This document shows, one piece after another, positions 21,701-32,400 of a stretch of 34,773 nucleotides of DNA. This DNA comes from Hypsibius dujardini. Lineage: Eukaryota > Tardigrada > Eutardigrada > Parachela > Hypsibiidae. Under the pieces are notes generated by a model, which had not been told where the DNA came from, did no database searches, and was given only the letters and a program-made list of their open reading frames with translations. The stretch is from contig LRSR01012443.1 in assembly GCA_001579985.1 (NCBI GenBank), positions 1 to 34,773 of the forward strand, in the 5' to 3' direction. The position numbers were made by a program, and so were the translations under genes. The stretch's first letter is position 1; each line of letters opens with the position of its first letter.

Positions 21701-23487
21701 ATAAATACAACGATCAACGAAAGACATTTCCAGTAACGTTGAGAGCGCCCCCTATGTACCACCGCGGATTGGTTTTTGATTTTTAAAAAATGTTAGGAGG
21801 CATTTGTATTTTTTTTTTCGATTAAAATATTTGAGAACTAAGTTATATGCACATAACAAACTAAAAAAATGTGAAACATTTCGCCTTCCAGAGATGCAAA
21901 ATTAAGATACAAAATACAAAATACAGAGATACAAAAATACAGAATGCAAAATACAGAGATACAAAATTAAGAGATGTAAGTAGATACCTCCCACTTCTAG
22001 AGGGTTTTTTCAAAAAAGGTTTTTTTGTTCTAAGCTATAGGTTCCCGAAATATCAAAACAAAAGATCGCATGCGAAACGCTTGAAAACTCGATGAGGAAA
22101 ACGAATGTGACTGTAAAATTTAGCAAGTGTATGCTTACCAGTGCTCAGAGAGTTAAATTTGTTGTCTGTTTTTAATCAATCTCTACCTTCAATGTTTTCT
22201 TGATTGCAATGTTTTTATTTTTATATATAGATTGGTTTTTTATTATTGTTCTGTAATTATTGTTAAATTATTTGTTAGTTCTTTATGTTCATGTATTTTT
22301 AATTATTACTCAGTTATTATTTAATCATTTAATAAATCATTTTAAATTATTTTTAGTTAATATTTTGTTATTATTTTATTAGTGTTTTATTTATTTATGA
22401 TTTAATTATTATTTAATTATTATCTTCCTGTTTTTATATATATAGATAACAGCCAGTACACTGAACATGACGGACGGAAATTATGTGAGCTTTTTTTAGT
22501 TTCCCGAATTTCATTCACAATGACGCCCGTGACGCAGCTATTACAAGATAATCCCGCTCTCAGGTTTATATTGCTATGGAAGCAATTTTTATGCCAAACA
22601 TTCACGGTAACTTGACGTGGCTATATCATGACGGCCAGGACGAGGGAAGTGGCGTGACATTTTTCCGGGGGTGCTTACTCACATAATTCTCCCGCAATTT
22701 ATATACAAATTTATGCCTGCAGGAAGCTCAAGTGGCCTTTCAGTCGCTTATTGTAATCCAACCGGAAGCGAGTCATGCCCCCTGGAGTCGGCATGCGATG
22801 GAGCTTGGACGGATACTGCGACAGCGATCGGTGACAGAGTATAATTACACTGCACCATTGGATATCCAAGTACCGTCTGATGTTCTAATTAAGGGAACGT
22901 TTTCGGAAATCAAATTTAACCGTTCATATGTGTATTATCATTCGTTCTAGCCGGACCAAATAATCCTAGGATGCTACCTAGCTGTGATCATTTTCGGACA
23001 GGTTAGTCATAGGTGGTATAAATTATCAGAATACACTGGCCCCACCATGTGTGGTGCAACAAATTTGGCCGCAATCGGTTAAGGCATTCAAGATTTTTCT
23101 CAGGTCCTGAACGAGGCATTGGAAGAGGGAGCCAATGTTTTTGACGGCACAGAGATGGCCAAGCGATTCCTCGAACGGCAGTTCCCTAATGACCTTTCAG
23201 GCATATACATCTGTAGCAATGGCGACAGACTCCCCACTCTTATTATTTCGCAATTTGCGATCGACGATCCCAAGGGTTGCAGCTCATCCGATGCGGTACG
23301 AATCCACGTAAAGAAGCACGTGGACAATCTATCTTGTGGACCTTTCAGTCTGGGCATGTCTGTCTGCCTCCAATCTGCCTACCAATCTTTTTATCTGTCT
23401 GTCCGTTTGTCTGTCTGGCTGGCTGTCTGTCTGTCTGTCTGTCTGTCTGCCTATTTTTCTGTCTGCCTATCTTTCTGCCTGTCTGCC

Positions 23488-23524
<37 letters not shown>

Positions 23525-24098
23525 GCTTGTCTAAAGTAAATCAGAGTGGGGCATTTCTGCGTTAATTATCAACTGTAAATCATTTTAAGAAAAAGTTTTA
23601 GGGCGATAGGGAATGATGAAGTACAGTACGTTAGTACAGTAGCACAATTGTTATCTCTTACAGCTGAAAGCAATTTTTCGACAAAATTCAAATGACACGA
23701 CCAAATTGGTAGAACTCCACCAGATAATGTGGCCTTTCTCGACTCCATGGCCTCCTCCAAACGAGCCGATCTGTGGCTATCGTGACGAAAACGAAACCTG
23801 CACGGCACATGGTGATTCAAAATCGTCCGATTTTTATATGACCACGCTTGTTCTGAATCTTCTTTTCCCATATCATATTCCAGTTGTGAACTTTTCAATA
23901 ACAGCCATCATCGCTGCAGCAATCTCTGTCGTAGCTATCTGCGCACTAGCAAGTCTAATCAGAATGCTTCGAACTGCCTTGAACACTGGGTGGTTACTCG
24001 ACCAGCGGGAGTTGACAAACCAAACCACAATCAATCCAACTTGGAGCGTCACGGCGATCACGTACCCAGCACGTCGAAGGGATTCCCAGTCTACTTAG
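18712..24098 (+). CDS. receptor B: natriuretic-peptide/guanylyl-cyclase-type receptor without kinase or cyclase domain
   Basis: Eleven exons join in frame to 544 codons plus stop: 18712-19057, 19714-19777, 19967-20265, 20346-20389, 22446-22484, 22564-22653, 22723-22869, 22951-23001, 23104-23295, 23664-23811, 23884-24098. The start is uncertain. ATG 18712 (MSSRDSCRC then MLYLIIFPF) gives an n-region plus hydrophobic signal core; 18667 and 18739 are alternatives. The ectodomain aligns throughout with receptor A: VLDVEIASLLPS, TISTAYISIPTF, LIVIQP, LGCYLAVIIFGQ, FDGTEMAKRFLERQFP. The membrane-proximal WPFSTPWPPPNEPICGYR and a later Cys match NPR-type juxtamembrane segments. One transmembrane helix (AIIAAAISVVAICALASLI) leads to a ~50-residue tail ending RRRDSQST. 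Introns 1-10 match receptor A in place and phase, so the pair arose by tandem duplication. No kinase-homology or cyclase exon follows before 26.6 kb. Confidence 0.87.
19794..19896. repeat. hairpin inverted repeat in receptor B intron 2
   Basis: Arms of about 35 bp (left 19794-19829, right 19861-19896) share GTGGTGGGAGCGGCG and AGTGCCGC around a ~31-base loop. The hairpin occupies over half of the 189-bp intron. It is probably a small MITE. Confidence 0.7.
21210..21903. mobile_element. 694-bp foldback element in receptor B intron 4
   Basis: Inverted arms of about 175 bp. The left begins AATTTTGCATCTCTGGAAGG and contains AACATTTTTTAAAAATCAAA and CATAGGGGGCGCTCTCAA. The right arm (about 21735-21903) is the inverse, with GAGAGCGCCCCCTATGTACC and ending CCAGAGATGCAAAATT. 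About 350 bp of unique sequence lies between. No transposase frame and no clear target duplication. It belongs to a different family from the GGCGGAG-core elements. Confidence 0.75.
21893..21990. repeat. degenerate tandem repeat (GAGATACAAAATACA-like)
   Basis: Directly at the right end of the foldback, units related to GATACAAAATACA and GAGATACAAAAT repeat several times. They produce a spurious Lys/Tyr-rich frame on the plus strand. Confidence 0.65.
23342..23535. repeat. (CTGT)n tetranucleotide array in receptor B intron 9
   Basis: Nearly 200 bp of CTGT with CTGC, CTAT and CTTT variants, starting about 50 bases after the exon-9 donor (GCG|GTACGA). All three plus frames are open and give artefactual Cys/Leu/Ser/Val repeats, which should not be annotated as protein. 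Confidence 0.9.
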
Positions 24099-24522
24099 TT
24101 CAACAGTCGGTCACATGTACTGCCTGTTTAGACACTACGTGACTTAGTTGTAGTCATGGTCGACGAAAATGTTATAAATTGCGTCGCCGAACCCAAGTGT
24201 CACGGTTCACCGATACATTAACAGGCAAATAATAATTTTCGCTCCTTTTCGTTTTTATTTGCATCATGATGATAGCTGGTGTTGAGAGTCAACATTCCAC
24301 CATCCCCATGCACCACGCTAACCTGGCTCTGCAGGGCGTTCCATCAACAACACAAGGAGTCTCCAAGGATGACAATAAACAAGGCAATGCGTCCTTGCCC
24401 AGTCTCGTTGTGCCAAACAATCTAAAGACGAATACAAACGATACCAAACAATGCTACACAAAACGCAAACTAAACAGAACAGAACATGGAAGGAACACGA
24501 ACAAGGACACAAACGAGGACAC
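24099..24522 (+). other. 3' flank / probable 3' UTR of receptor B
   Basis: An AATAAA occurs at about 24373 and an AATAATAA-like run near 24227. The open frame at 24266-24574 is Asn/Thr/Lys-rich, lacks a domain and probably lies in the UTR or beyond. Confidence 0.35.
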
Positions 24523-24566
24523 AAACGAGCTCTGGTTTGAGCGTCCCGCTCAACCAGAGCTCGTTT
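24523..24566 (+). repeat. strong hairpin (inverted repeat, 3-base loop)
   Basis: Left arm AAACGAGCTCTGGTTTGAGCG, loop TCC, right arm CGCTCAACCAGAGCTCGTTT. The arms pair completely except for one bulged T. As RNA it would form a ~20-bp stem. It lies about 425 bases after the receptor B stop codon. Confidence 0.8.
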
Positions 24567-24626
24567 GCAGATGAAATGTTTTGCTAAAATCTATTTTTTA
24601 GTCAACTATTTGCAAAAAAAATTCAG

Positions 24627-24840
24627 AGAGATCGGCGTGTCGCCTACCGTTTCGTTCCCGACGTTGCCGACGTAATCGCGGTATACCCATAGGAAATTTC
24701 CCATCGCTTCGGATACTATACTTGTAGGTGCAGGCTTTCAGATTCGACTATGCAGTTATGTACGGGACTCTTCCAATATTTCTATTCCTGTCCCACTACG
24801 CCACGAACTACAATGTAGGGTGTTATTACGACAGAAAAAA
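24627..24840 (+). pseudogene. possible class 3 lipase C-terminal relic
   Basis: A frame reading VAYRFVPDVADVIAVYP, then a TAG, then EISHRFGYYTC resembles the segment of class 3 lipases where an R(V/I)-rich strand and a D.(V/I)..(L/Y)P loop precede the catalytic His region. Downstream, in a shifted frame, FLFLSHYATNYNVGCYYD recalls the C-terminal H..Y....GC block. One in-frame stop and a frameshift would make it a relic. The match is by eye and could be wrong. Confidence 0.22.
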
Positions 24841-25282
24841 CACAGGTAGGGCTTTGTTCAAACAGTAAATACTTTCGCTCAAGCCTCCGTCATTCGAGCC
24901 GATTGCATCATCCAAATAATTTTCGGAGATCATGGGGGCGGTTTAATATTTTTTCAAAAATATTTCAAAGTGATTCTGAATTCGCCACTTGAACAATGCC
25001 CCAAATGTATGTCTATTTTCCCGCCAAAACAGAACATAACATTACTACTTACGGTAATATGGCCAAAAGTAACCAATGGTTTGAAATGATGTTTTCTCGG
25101 ATCTTCTGATTTCTCTTGATCTGAAAATAACTATCAAAACAATCATCATTTCAACCATTCAGTCACTTTCGGCCATACAGTATTAAGTCGATCAACATTT
25201 TCTTTTGACGGGAAAAATTTCACATGGAAATCACGTGACTTCGGTGACATTTTAGCGATGACAAAAAATGTGCATACTCATT

Positions 25283-25521
25283 CCAGATTGATGAGAAAAT
25301 AGTTCGATATTGATAAAAGTCACGCCGCGGTGGGTCAAGAGAGTATTTTTACGGCTTCATGTTAATCCAAGACGAAGTGACGTATTCCTCTAATATAAAT
25401 GGGCAGGGGAACTCTTACCGGTACGCCGTATCACCAGACCAGACCATATAATACAGGGTACCATCCTATCAATGTAGTCCGAGTAGGGCACTCTATAGCT
25501 AAACCGCACAAGTAATCATGG
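25283..25521 (+). repeat. 239-bp dispersed repeat, copy 1
   Basis: Same length and orientation as 29043-29281, with no indels and roughly nine of ten positions identical by eye. It contains CTAATATAAATGGGCAGGGG and GTACGCCGTATCACCAGACC. It has no ORF. It may be a solo LTR or a SINE-like repeat, but no LTR ends or tRNA boxes could be proved. Confidence 0.85.
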
Positions 25522-26580
25522 GCTAGGACATCCGGTCGTAGAGCTTTGATCATGTGAGCGATAAATGTTACGGCTTATACATACATGACAAAAACCTCCG
25601 GCCGACCGATTAAGCCAACTTAAATGGGGTGGTCGGAGTTTGAGCCAATGTTGGCCAATGCGTACAGCTGTTTCTCACATCGCTTGATTCACTGATTTAA
25701 CACGAGATCGCCAAAATAATTCAAAGTCAATCAATCAATCGACTGAGCAAAGACTGCGTGGTCAACTATGGTCGAAAAAAATTGCACGCATTGGCCAAAA
25801 CGGCTCAATATCCGGCCACCCCATTTTGCTGAGTGCCGGTAAAAAGTTGGCTTTAATTCGATCAGCCTGAGGTTTTTGCCACGTGTGTAGTATGAGCCAA
25901 TGCACGAACCGTACTTTAAATCCACTTTCGTAGTGGACCATTTTTCGGCTTAATTACCCTTTTGCTAGTCAAATTCGGTAAATATTTGGTGTGATCCAAA
26001 GTCGTCAAGTCTCAATCCACCACCATCCTCAACCCATTCACAAAAATTCCGCTGCGTACATCTGTGTGGCGTCTGCGGTGACGCCCTAAACTTCGAGTTC
26101 CGAAAATGAACAATTATTTTAATAGCATTCCAAAACACATATTTATTTACCATTTATAGGGTACTTTTGTAGCCTGATGAATTGCACCGCAGATAGACGA
26201 GGCGCTGATAACAGAAACTGTAAATAAAGCGTTGGGACCAAGAGTAGACCAGATTCGTTTGTTTGGATGATAGCGGTTTGTTTGCATGCGGACACGCGCT
26301 TCGAGGCCTACACATATTCATCTCATTCATTTGGTGAAGTTGATTTTAGTGTAATTGATCTATGATGTGCGTCCATGTAACGAGGCAAATGGGGTCGTTC
26401 GGAATTTTCCGTGATGATAAGCCGAGATGCTGATTGTCTGTGACTTCTTTGGTCAGAAAACACATCGCACCCTTGGTGTAATATCCGTTTATAACTTCTT
26501 CGATGTTCACCATCCCTGTACGCAATTTAAAATTTTGTGCGAAATACATTTTCTGTTTTGATTTTTCTTTTCAATTTCCT
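25522..26580. other. intergenic, nothing firm
   Basis: Short minus-strand frames at 25731-25925, 25965-26153 and 26346-26549 have no recognisable domains or confirmed splice context. A plus-strand stretch near 26055-26100 encodes CVHLCGVCGDAL but is isolated. Confidence 0.4.
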
Positions 26581-26643
26581 GTCTCCAGAATTCATCTGAG
26601 TGTTGCAGACACCGCAATATTATTCGCCGGAATTACCGGCGTA

Positions 26644-27885
26644 ATGGCAAGCCAAATTGTCTATCCACAGTAAGCACTACGACAGAAATCAGTTCGTCCA
26701 GATTTTAATCAGCGGAATGCACCTTCTGTACATTATATTTATAAACTTTTGTATTTTATAAATATTTTTCTACATTTTATGTTTTTATACTTTTGTAATT
26801 CTATATTGTTATACATATTTTTTTTTATATTTACATATTTTTATAATATTACATTATTACACTATATCGTTTTTGTTATTATTACATTAAGTTTATAAAT
26901 TTTTAATTTTCTATACATTCCATTTGTACATGTTCACATTACATTATTACTTTGCATTAATAATTTTTTGTGCATATTACTATTATTTCAGACATCTCGT
27001 CGGCGGTTTACTGATTTGCTGTCTCTCCTCTTTCACGGCTGCAGCACCAATAGCAATCAACACCGACACCGGCCCCATTACCGGTACCTGCACTTCCATT
27101 TATCCCTCTCAAAAATTCGACTTCTGCGACGGCAGCCGCGACGGGGTGACCGTCGGCTGTGACTGTGCTTGCCCACTCGCCACTCAGTGCTTCAAATCCA
27201 CCTCTTATCCCTTTGAAATCCTCAAACTCAACGTGACTGTGACCGACGAGTCCGAAGGAGACGGACGACCTCACACCAGCTCGCAATACGACCTGCCGGG
27301 ATACCTTGTCACGTCCTCAGTGGCTGGCCACTATTCCTGCTCGTGCGATGCGACCTGCGGTCCGAAGCAGTTCGATGAAATCTCGAATGCCGCCCGCCTT
27401 GAGCTGATCTTCTGCGGTGGAGTCACTCATAGCAATGACGTCGACAAATCGACGGATAATCCGTCGAGCGGAGCGAGCAGTCGACCGTTGGGCCCCGATG
27501 GCAACGGTTCAGTCGGGCAAGTGCAGGTCGTTCCCATGCGAGAGGACCAAGCAGGGATCATCATTTGGATGCTGGCCTTCCTTTGTGCTTTCCGTGTCGC
27601 TCGTTGTCTGGGGTGGATCTGCAACCTCGTCCTCAAATTCCGCAGTGATAAGGGGAGGAAGGGCGAGTACAGTAAAGTCACACTTGAAGAGCCTCACAGT
27701 GCCCAGGGTGCTCAGGGTAAGTGACTGTCGTTTGCATACCAAAATGATTTTTGTCCCTTAATCAGCGCTCGTATTATATCGTTCGTGTTTTTTTGGTGTC
27801 TTTAGGTATTTCGACTGCTGCTTATGCGGCTGTGATGTGTGATGGATCTGAAAGGTTCACTGACGGCCGCGTATGTTGGTCCTGA
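26644..27885 (+). CDS. cysteine-rich single-pass membrane protein, family unknown
   Basis: Three exons, 26644-26669, 26992-27716 and 27806-27885, join in frame to 276 codons plus stop. The proposed start at 26644 (MASQIVYPQHLVGGLLICCL) gives a signal peptide ending near FTAAAP. However, the first exon follows a strong acceptor (TTTCCTGTCTCCAG) and its frame is open upstream (LSVADTAILFAGITGV), so an earlier exon is possible. The ectodomain (residues about 30-145) has clustered Cys, including VGCDCACPLATQC and SCSCDATC, and an NVTV glycosylation site. A Ser/Asn/Gly linker leads to a hydrophobic segment (IIIWMLAFLCAFRVARCLGW) and a basic FRSDKGRKGEY tail. The middle exon ends at a consensus GTAAGT donor; reading through it instead would stop two codons later. 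No known family is recognised. Confidence 0.6.
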
Positions 27886-27888
27886 CAG

Positions 27889-27908
27889 TCTCTCTCTCTC
27901 TCTCTCTT
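27889..27908. repeat. (TC)n microsatellite
   Basis: About ten TC units just after the stop codon of the cysteine-rich protein gene. Confidence 0.8.
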
Positions 27909-29042
27909 TAAAATTTTCTCTAGACGACCACTCAGTTTCGGTGTTCCTTAGCACCCATTACCGGTATATGTCCAGTTGGAATATGTAATCGCTTGCTTTC
28001 GATCGCCCAGTTTCCTGCAGCTGTCTGTTTTCTTTGTTTTTTTTATAGATATTACAGGGTGCAACGCTGAAATTTGAAAGTGTTGCAATCACCATAACTG
28101 GCAAAAATGTGTGTTTCAAACCAAGAGATTAGGAAAGTTGTTGACGGGGAGACCTTCTGAAATTCGCCGAGGGAAAATTGTACTTTTGAAAAATGTTGCT
28201 GTATGACACGGGTTGATTTATTGATTGGAAAGGGCTTCTCACTATCTCTCAATACTAATCTTCCACGCAAACAAAATTACACTGAAAGCACAAATAATAA
28301 TCGTGTTGCTTGTCGTCAGGGCGAAAAGTGAACGGTCGAGTTGTGTCACTAGGGTTTCTTAGTGATACTGTTTCCAACTGTTGATATGGTAAAGAAGTGC
28401 AGAATCATTGTTTTGTTGAGCCTGAACAAATTCGAAGAAGATTCCATCAGCACATTTGCTTGAAATGTGTTCATAAATTTTCTATGCTCAACTTCAGCTG
28501 CCAAATTGTGACCGAACTTGGCGGGTAAAAAATGCCCATGTTAAACAAAAATGTCTGCAGCCAAAACTTTTCGTGACATATTTTTGAAATCACATTTATG
28601 TCAGGCTGTACTCACATACTGATCCGATATTGAAAGAATTTGTTGGTTTTAGCCACTAATAAATGTTTCAGACCCACTCAAAATTGAGTAATTGTTAGCA
28701 CTGGAACCTGTACTATGTTGCCTCTACATTCTACTGCCCGAAGGCCAACGAAGGGAAAAGATCGGAAGTGGAGGTTTTGTATTAATCGGAGACAGTTGGC
28801 ATCACATAGATGGAGAGAAGAAGTGATTAGGAACGGAAACTCCCAAGGGAAAGGGAAAGGGAAGGGAAAGGTATACGGCATACAGTATCGTCGTATACAG
28901 TACAGTACGAGTACATGAGTGGTAAGCAGCTTTGAATGGTGAGCAACCGGGAGTAACCGTGATCAGCCGGGAGCAGCGGCTGTGTGGAGGACGATTGGAG
29001 TCCACCAGTCCAATCGTCCAGGTCATGAAATTACCCGCGACA
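27909..29042. other. intergenic, nothing firm
   Basis: Contains a GGGAAA-type purine repeat at about 28842-28870. Small frames in both strands lack features. Confidence 0.45.
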
Positions 29043-29281
29043 CCAGGTTGATGAGAAAATAGCTCGATATTGATAAAAGTCACACCGCGGTGGGTCAAAA
29101 AAGTATCTTTACAGCTTCTTGTTAACCCACGACGAAGTGACGGATTCTTCTAATATAAATAGACAGGGGAACTCTTACCGGTACGCCGTATCACCAGACC
29201 AGACCATATAATACAGGGTACCATCCTATCAGTGTAGTCCGAGTAGGGCACTCTAAAGCTAAACCGAACAAGTAATAATGG
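29043..29281 (+). repeat. 239-bp dispersed repeat, copy 2, upstream of the sulfotransferase
   Basis: Second copy of the repeat at 25283-25521. It ends about 200 bp before the sulfotransferase ATG (29479) and carries the TATA-like CTAATATAAAT near 29150, so it may overlap the promoter region. That role is inference. Confidence 0.85.
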
Positions 29282-29478
29282 TGCTTGAAATCACACGGCT
29301 CGTTTGGCCAGTCGTTTCGCACGTTCTGACACGGGTTTTCTTGACGATCAACTGTTTTATCACTTCCCCTCCAGAATATATTCTTCGCAGGCAACTGCTT
29401 TACTATGACTTGCTTGATTTCCAACTTTGAAGTTGCTCTTGTTGCCTAATTCGCCTCAACCGTTTTCTGCTGGACGCC

Positions 29479-32400
29479 ATGATTGCTTCCCGTGCGTTGT
29501 ACAACGCCGCACAGTCGACCGACAAGACCTTCCTCACGAGGGAGGAATTGGAAGAGCACTGCGAGAGCTCCGTCCGCAATCGACTACAAGTGGACCATCC
29601 GGACTTCAAGTGAGCTATCTTAATAAGTGTTAACTCACCATAACCCTAAAATGTTGATAAGTTATTTTAACCGCTAAACAATGGATTTTCGCTCTTTAAT
29701 AGGTTAATCTATAAGGGTTGCATACTGCGCTTTCCCTTCACGAGATGCGTCTCGGAAATCGAGACTTTTCAAGCCAATCTGGGAGACATCTGCATTGCCA
29801 GCTACCCGAAAACAGGTACAGTATACACAGTAGAAACCAATTTCGATATGTATATATATATATGTATATCTATATATACTGTATGTTACTAAACAGGATA
29901 ACAATTAGTGTATTATAACTAAATGTTATACGGCAGTTATATATAAGGATAATGAACACAATAGTCCCATCTTTTAACTATTAGGGTCTGTTTGGAGCGA
30001 TACACAACCTTAACTTCTACCCTTAAGTCCGTGTGACGTCATGAAAAGGGGCGGGTATCGACTTAGGTATGGTTTACTATAACTCTGATCTTTAAAAATC
30101 AAGTTTAAGGAAGGCCCCTTTGAAATCTTTTACATACATCCTCGCTGTCAATTAACTTTACGACGACACATATTTGGGAAGGGAATTCATTTTGTGACTT
30201 TCTGGTGCTATTGGGTATGGGTGGAACGTTCTGATTCTCGTTCAGCGGTTTATTTTCTGGGGAGCACTTTTTCACGTGTGATAGCCGATCCGCCACATGG
30301 CGGAATTTTAAACTGGCTGTGTTGTGTTTCTTGTTGAAAATAATTGTATGCTTAGAGTGATTTTTATCTGGATTCAGAATAATTATTCGAGACAAGGGAA
30401 TACTCTTGATTTCGAGACATTCAGAAGCTAATTTTTAACCTTAACATAATTCTGTGACTATCCTATAACTTTATATATGGTAGTAGTCTATGGATTCAGG
30501 TCAAACCATGATGGGAGCCATGGCCCTCATGACCCTACGAGATGGCGACCCAATGACCTTTCAAACGGGCGCTCCGCTGAAGATGAAAGTGCCCTACCTG
30601 GAGGACGCCTATCCTCGAAACGGCAGCTTCGTCGACCCCATTTTCCCAATTAGACATCTGAAATCGCTGGAAGGACCCCGTCTTTACGGAACTCACTTGA
30701 ACGCAACGGCACTGCCGGAACAATTGCTACAGACTGCCAAGGTAAATTGCCTGCTCCGTAAGACGACTGACGCATCCGATGTGAAGTCTTTGTTGGTTTT
30801 CGTAGATTCTATTCGTCTATAGAAACCCGAAAGACACCATAATTTCCGCTTATCACTTCATGCTGTCGGGCGCTACGGTTTGCGGACGTGCCGAGAACCT
30901 GTCGGACTTTATCCAAGCATTCATTGCAGAGGACGGTGGATTGAATCCGTACTTCGACCATTTAGAGAGTTTCTGGAGTCGTCGAAGCCAGTCCAATATT
31001 CACGTCACGAGTTTCGAGACTGTTGTAACGGTACATTCACGTTCACTTAAAATTATAGCCAAGATGCTGACAATTTTCCCCTCGGGGGGGGGGGACACGA
31101 AGTATTATCATATATTTCTTTAATTCAATCCGATAGGAGTGATGATTCATAATATTTATTTCGTTGGCGAGGCGGTGAAAGCATCTTTGCTCGCATCAGA
31201 ACTTCAAAGTCCAGGAAACACTGAATTGATTTTTTTCTCTCATGTTTACAGTCACAACTTCTATTTTCTGAAAAGGTTAGATTTTACTGTTGTTGGCACT
31301 AATCTTCTTTAAACTGAGTTTGGTATTAATTGGCATTAGCAGCAATGTTTTCGGATGTTAGGGGGCGGAGCTATGGACCAATTTCAATTCAGACCGGAAA
31401 CTTCCGAATCAGATGACAGAAATGACCCATAACTCCGCCTCCTAACATCCGAAAAAGGTTCTGATAGTAATAATGAATAATAACGCAAATTTGGAGAAGA
31501 ATTAGGTAAAAAAATGGAATGAAAACTGTTCCCAAAAATTGGTATCTTTACAGTGAAAATCAGAGAAAATGGAATCTTCCAGTGTTTTCCGGACTTTAAA
31601 GTTCTGCAAAAAAAGTTTACCATATCGTGACCGATGAAAACAATAAATGTTATAAACCATCACCCTTACTTGAGACAATTTTCAGACGCAGAGTGTCTCC
31701 GCTTTACTTGTTTTTATTAGAGTTATAAGTACAATGAGTTTCAGAATTTATTCCATCGGTCAGGCTCTGAAAACTTATTTTTGGCAGAATTTTAAAGTTG
31801 GAAAAAGACGGGAAGATTCCATTTTCCTTGCTCTTGACTGTAAAGTCTTCAATTTTGGGAAATAGCTAAATTTAAAGAATTTAGACTTATCCCTCTAAAA
31901 ATAGAGTATGAAATTGTTTGGCACTAGCATAATTGTTTTTTCGCATCAGGGGGCGGAGTTACGAGTCATTCTCGAGCCCGACCGGAAACTCACAAGTGAT
32001 ATTCCAGAAATGACCCATAGCTCCGCCTACGAACATCCAAAAAAAAGATTCTGCTAGTGTCGAAATTCTTTAAATTAATTAGTTTTTAAAATTGAAACCA
32101 GTCGAAATTAGAAAAAAAGAAATATTTCGATGTTTCCCCCTGCTTTGAAATTCAGCCAAACATAAGTTTTGGGAACCTGACCGATGAAATAAATATTGAA
32201 AAAATCATCCTGATTATGGCTCTACTACAAAATATGGCTTCCTCATAAGCATTCCGTTGTTTAGGATCGGACGGCGGCCGTACGCAAACTCGGCCTATTT
32301 CTGGGGAAATGTTTGACCGACACACAAGTAGGGATGATTGTCTTCCAGTGCAGTTTCCAGGAGATGAAGAAGAACCCCCTGACTGACTGCTCGCAGATCG

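Noticed and set aside
23119-23565. A 148-residue open frame with Cys/Leu/Ser/Val repeats
   Set aside because: Only the first part (to 23295) is receptor B exon 9. The rest is translation of the CTGT microsatellite in the intron, open in all three frames.
24266-24574. A 102-residue open frame after receptor B
   Set aside because: Low-complexity Asn/Thr/Lys content, the hairpin at its end and its place in the probable 3' flank argue against a gene.
26040-26100. CVHLCGVCGDAL, reminiscent of a nuclear-receptor zinc finger
   Set aside because: Only one fragment of the C-x2-C pattern occurs, followed by a stop within a dozen codons, with no DNA-binding helix or neighbouring exon.
27417-27761. A 114-residue plus-strand frame and minus-strand frames over the same bases
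   Set aside because: They are shadows of the GC-richer coding exon 26992-27716, whose frame alone shows a signal peptide, Cys pattern and transmembrane segment.
31252-31275. A 24-nt in-frame microexon (SQLLFSEK) between sulfotransferase exons 4 and 5
   Set aside because: It has a good acceptor and a donor, but it lies inside foldback element A and is homologous to element B sequence. Joining exon 4 directly to 32265 gives SFETVVTDRTAAVRKLGLFLG, which aligns without gaps to the SULT family (Y-E-D...K..FLG), so the microexon is not needed.
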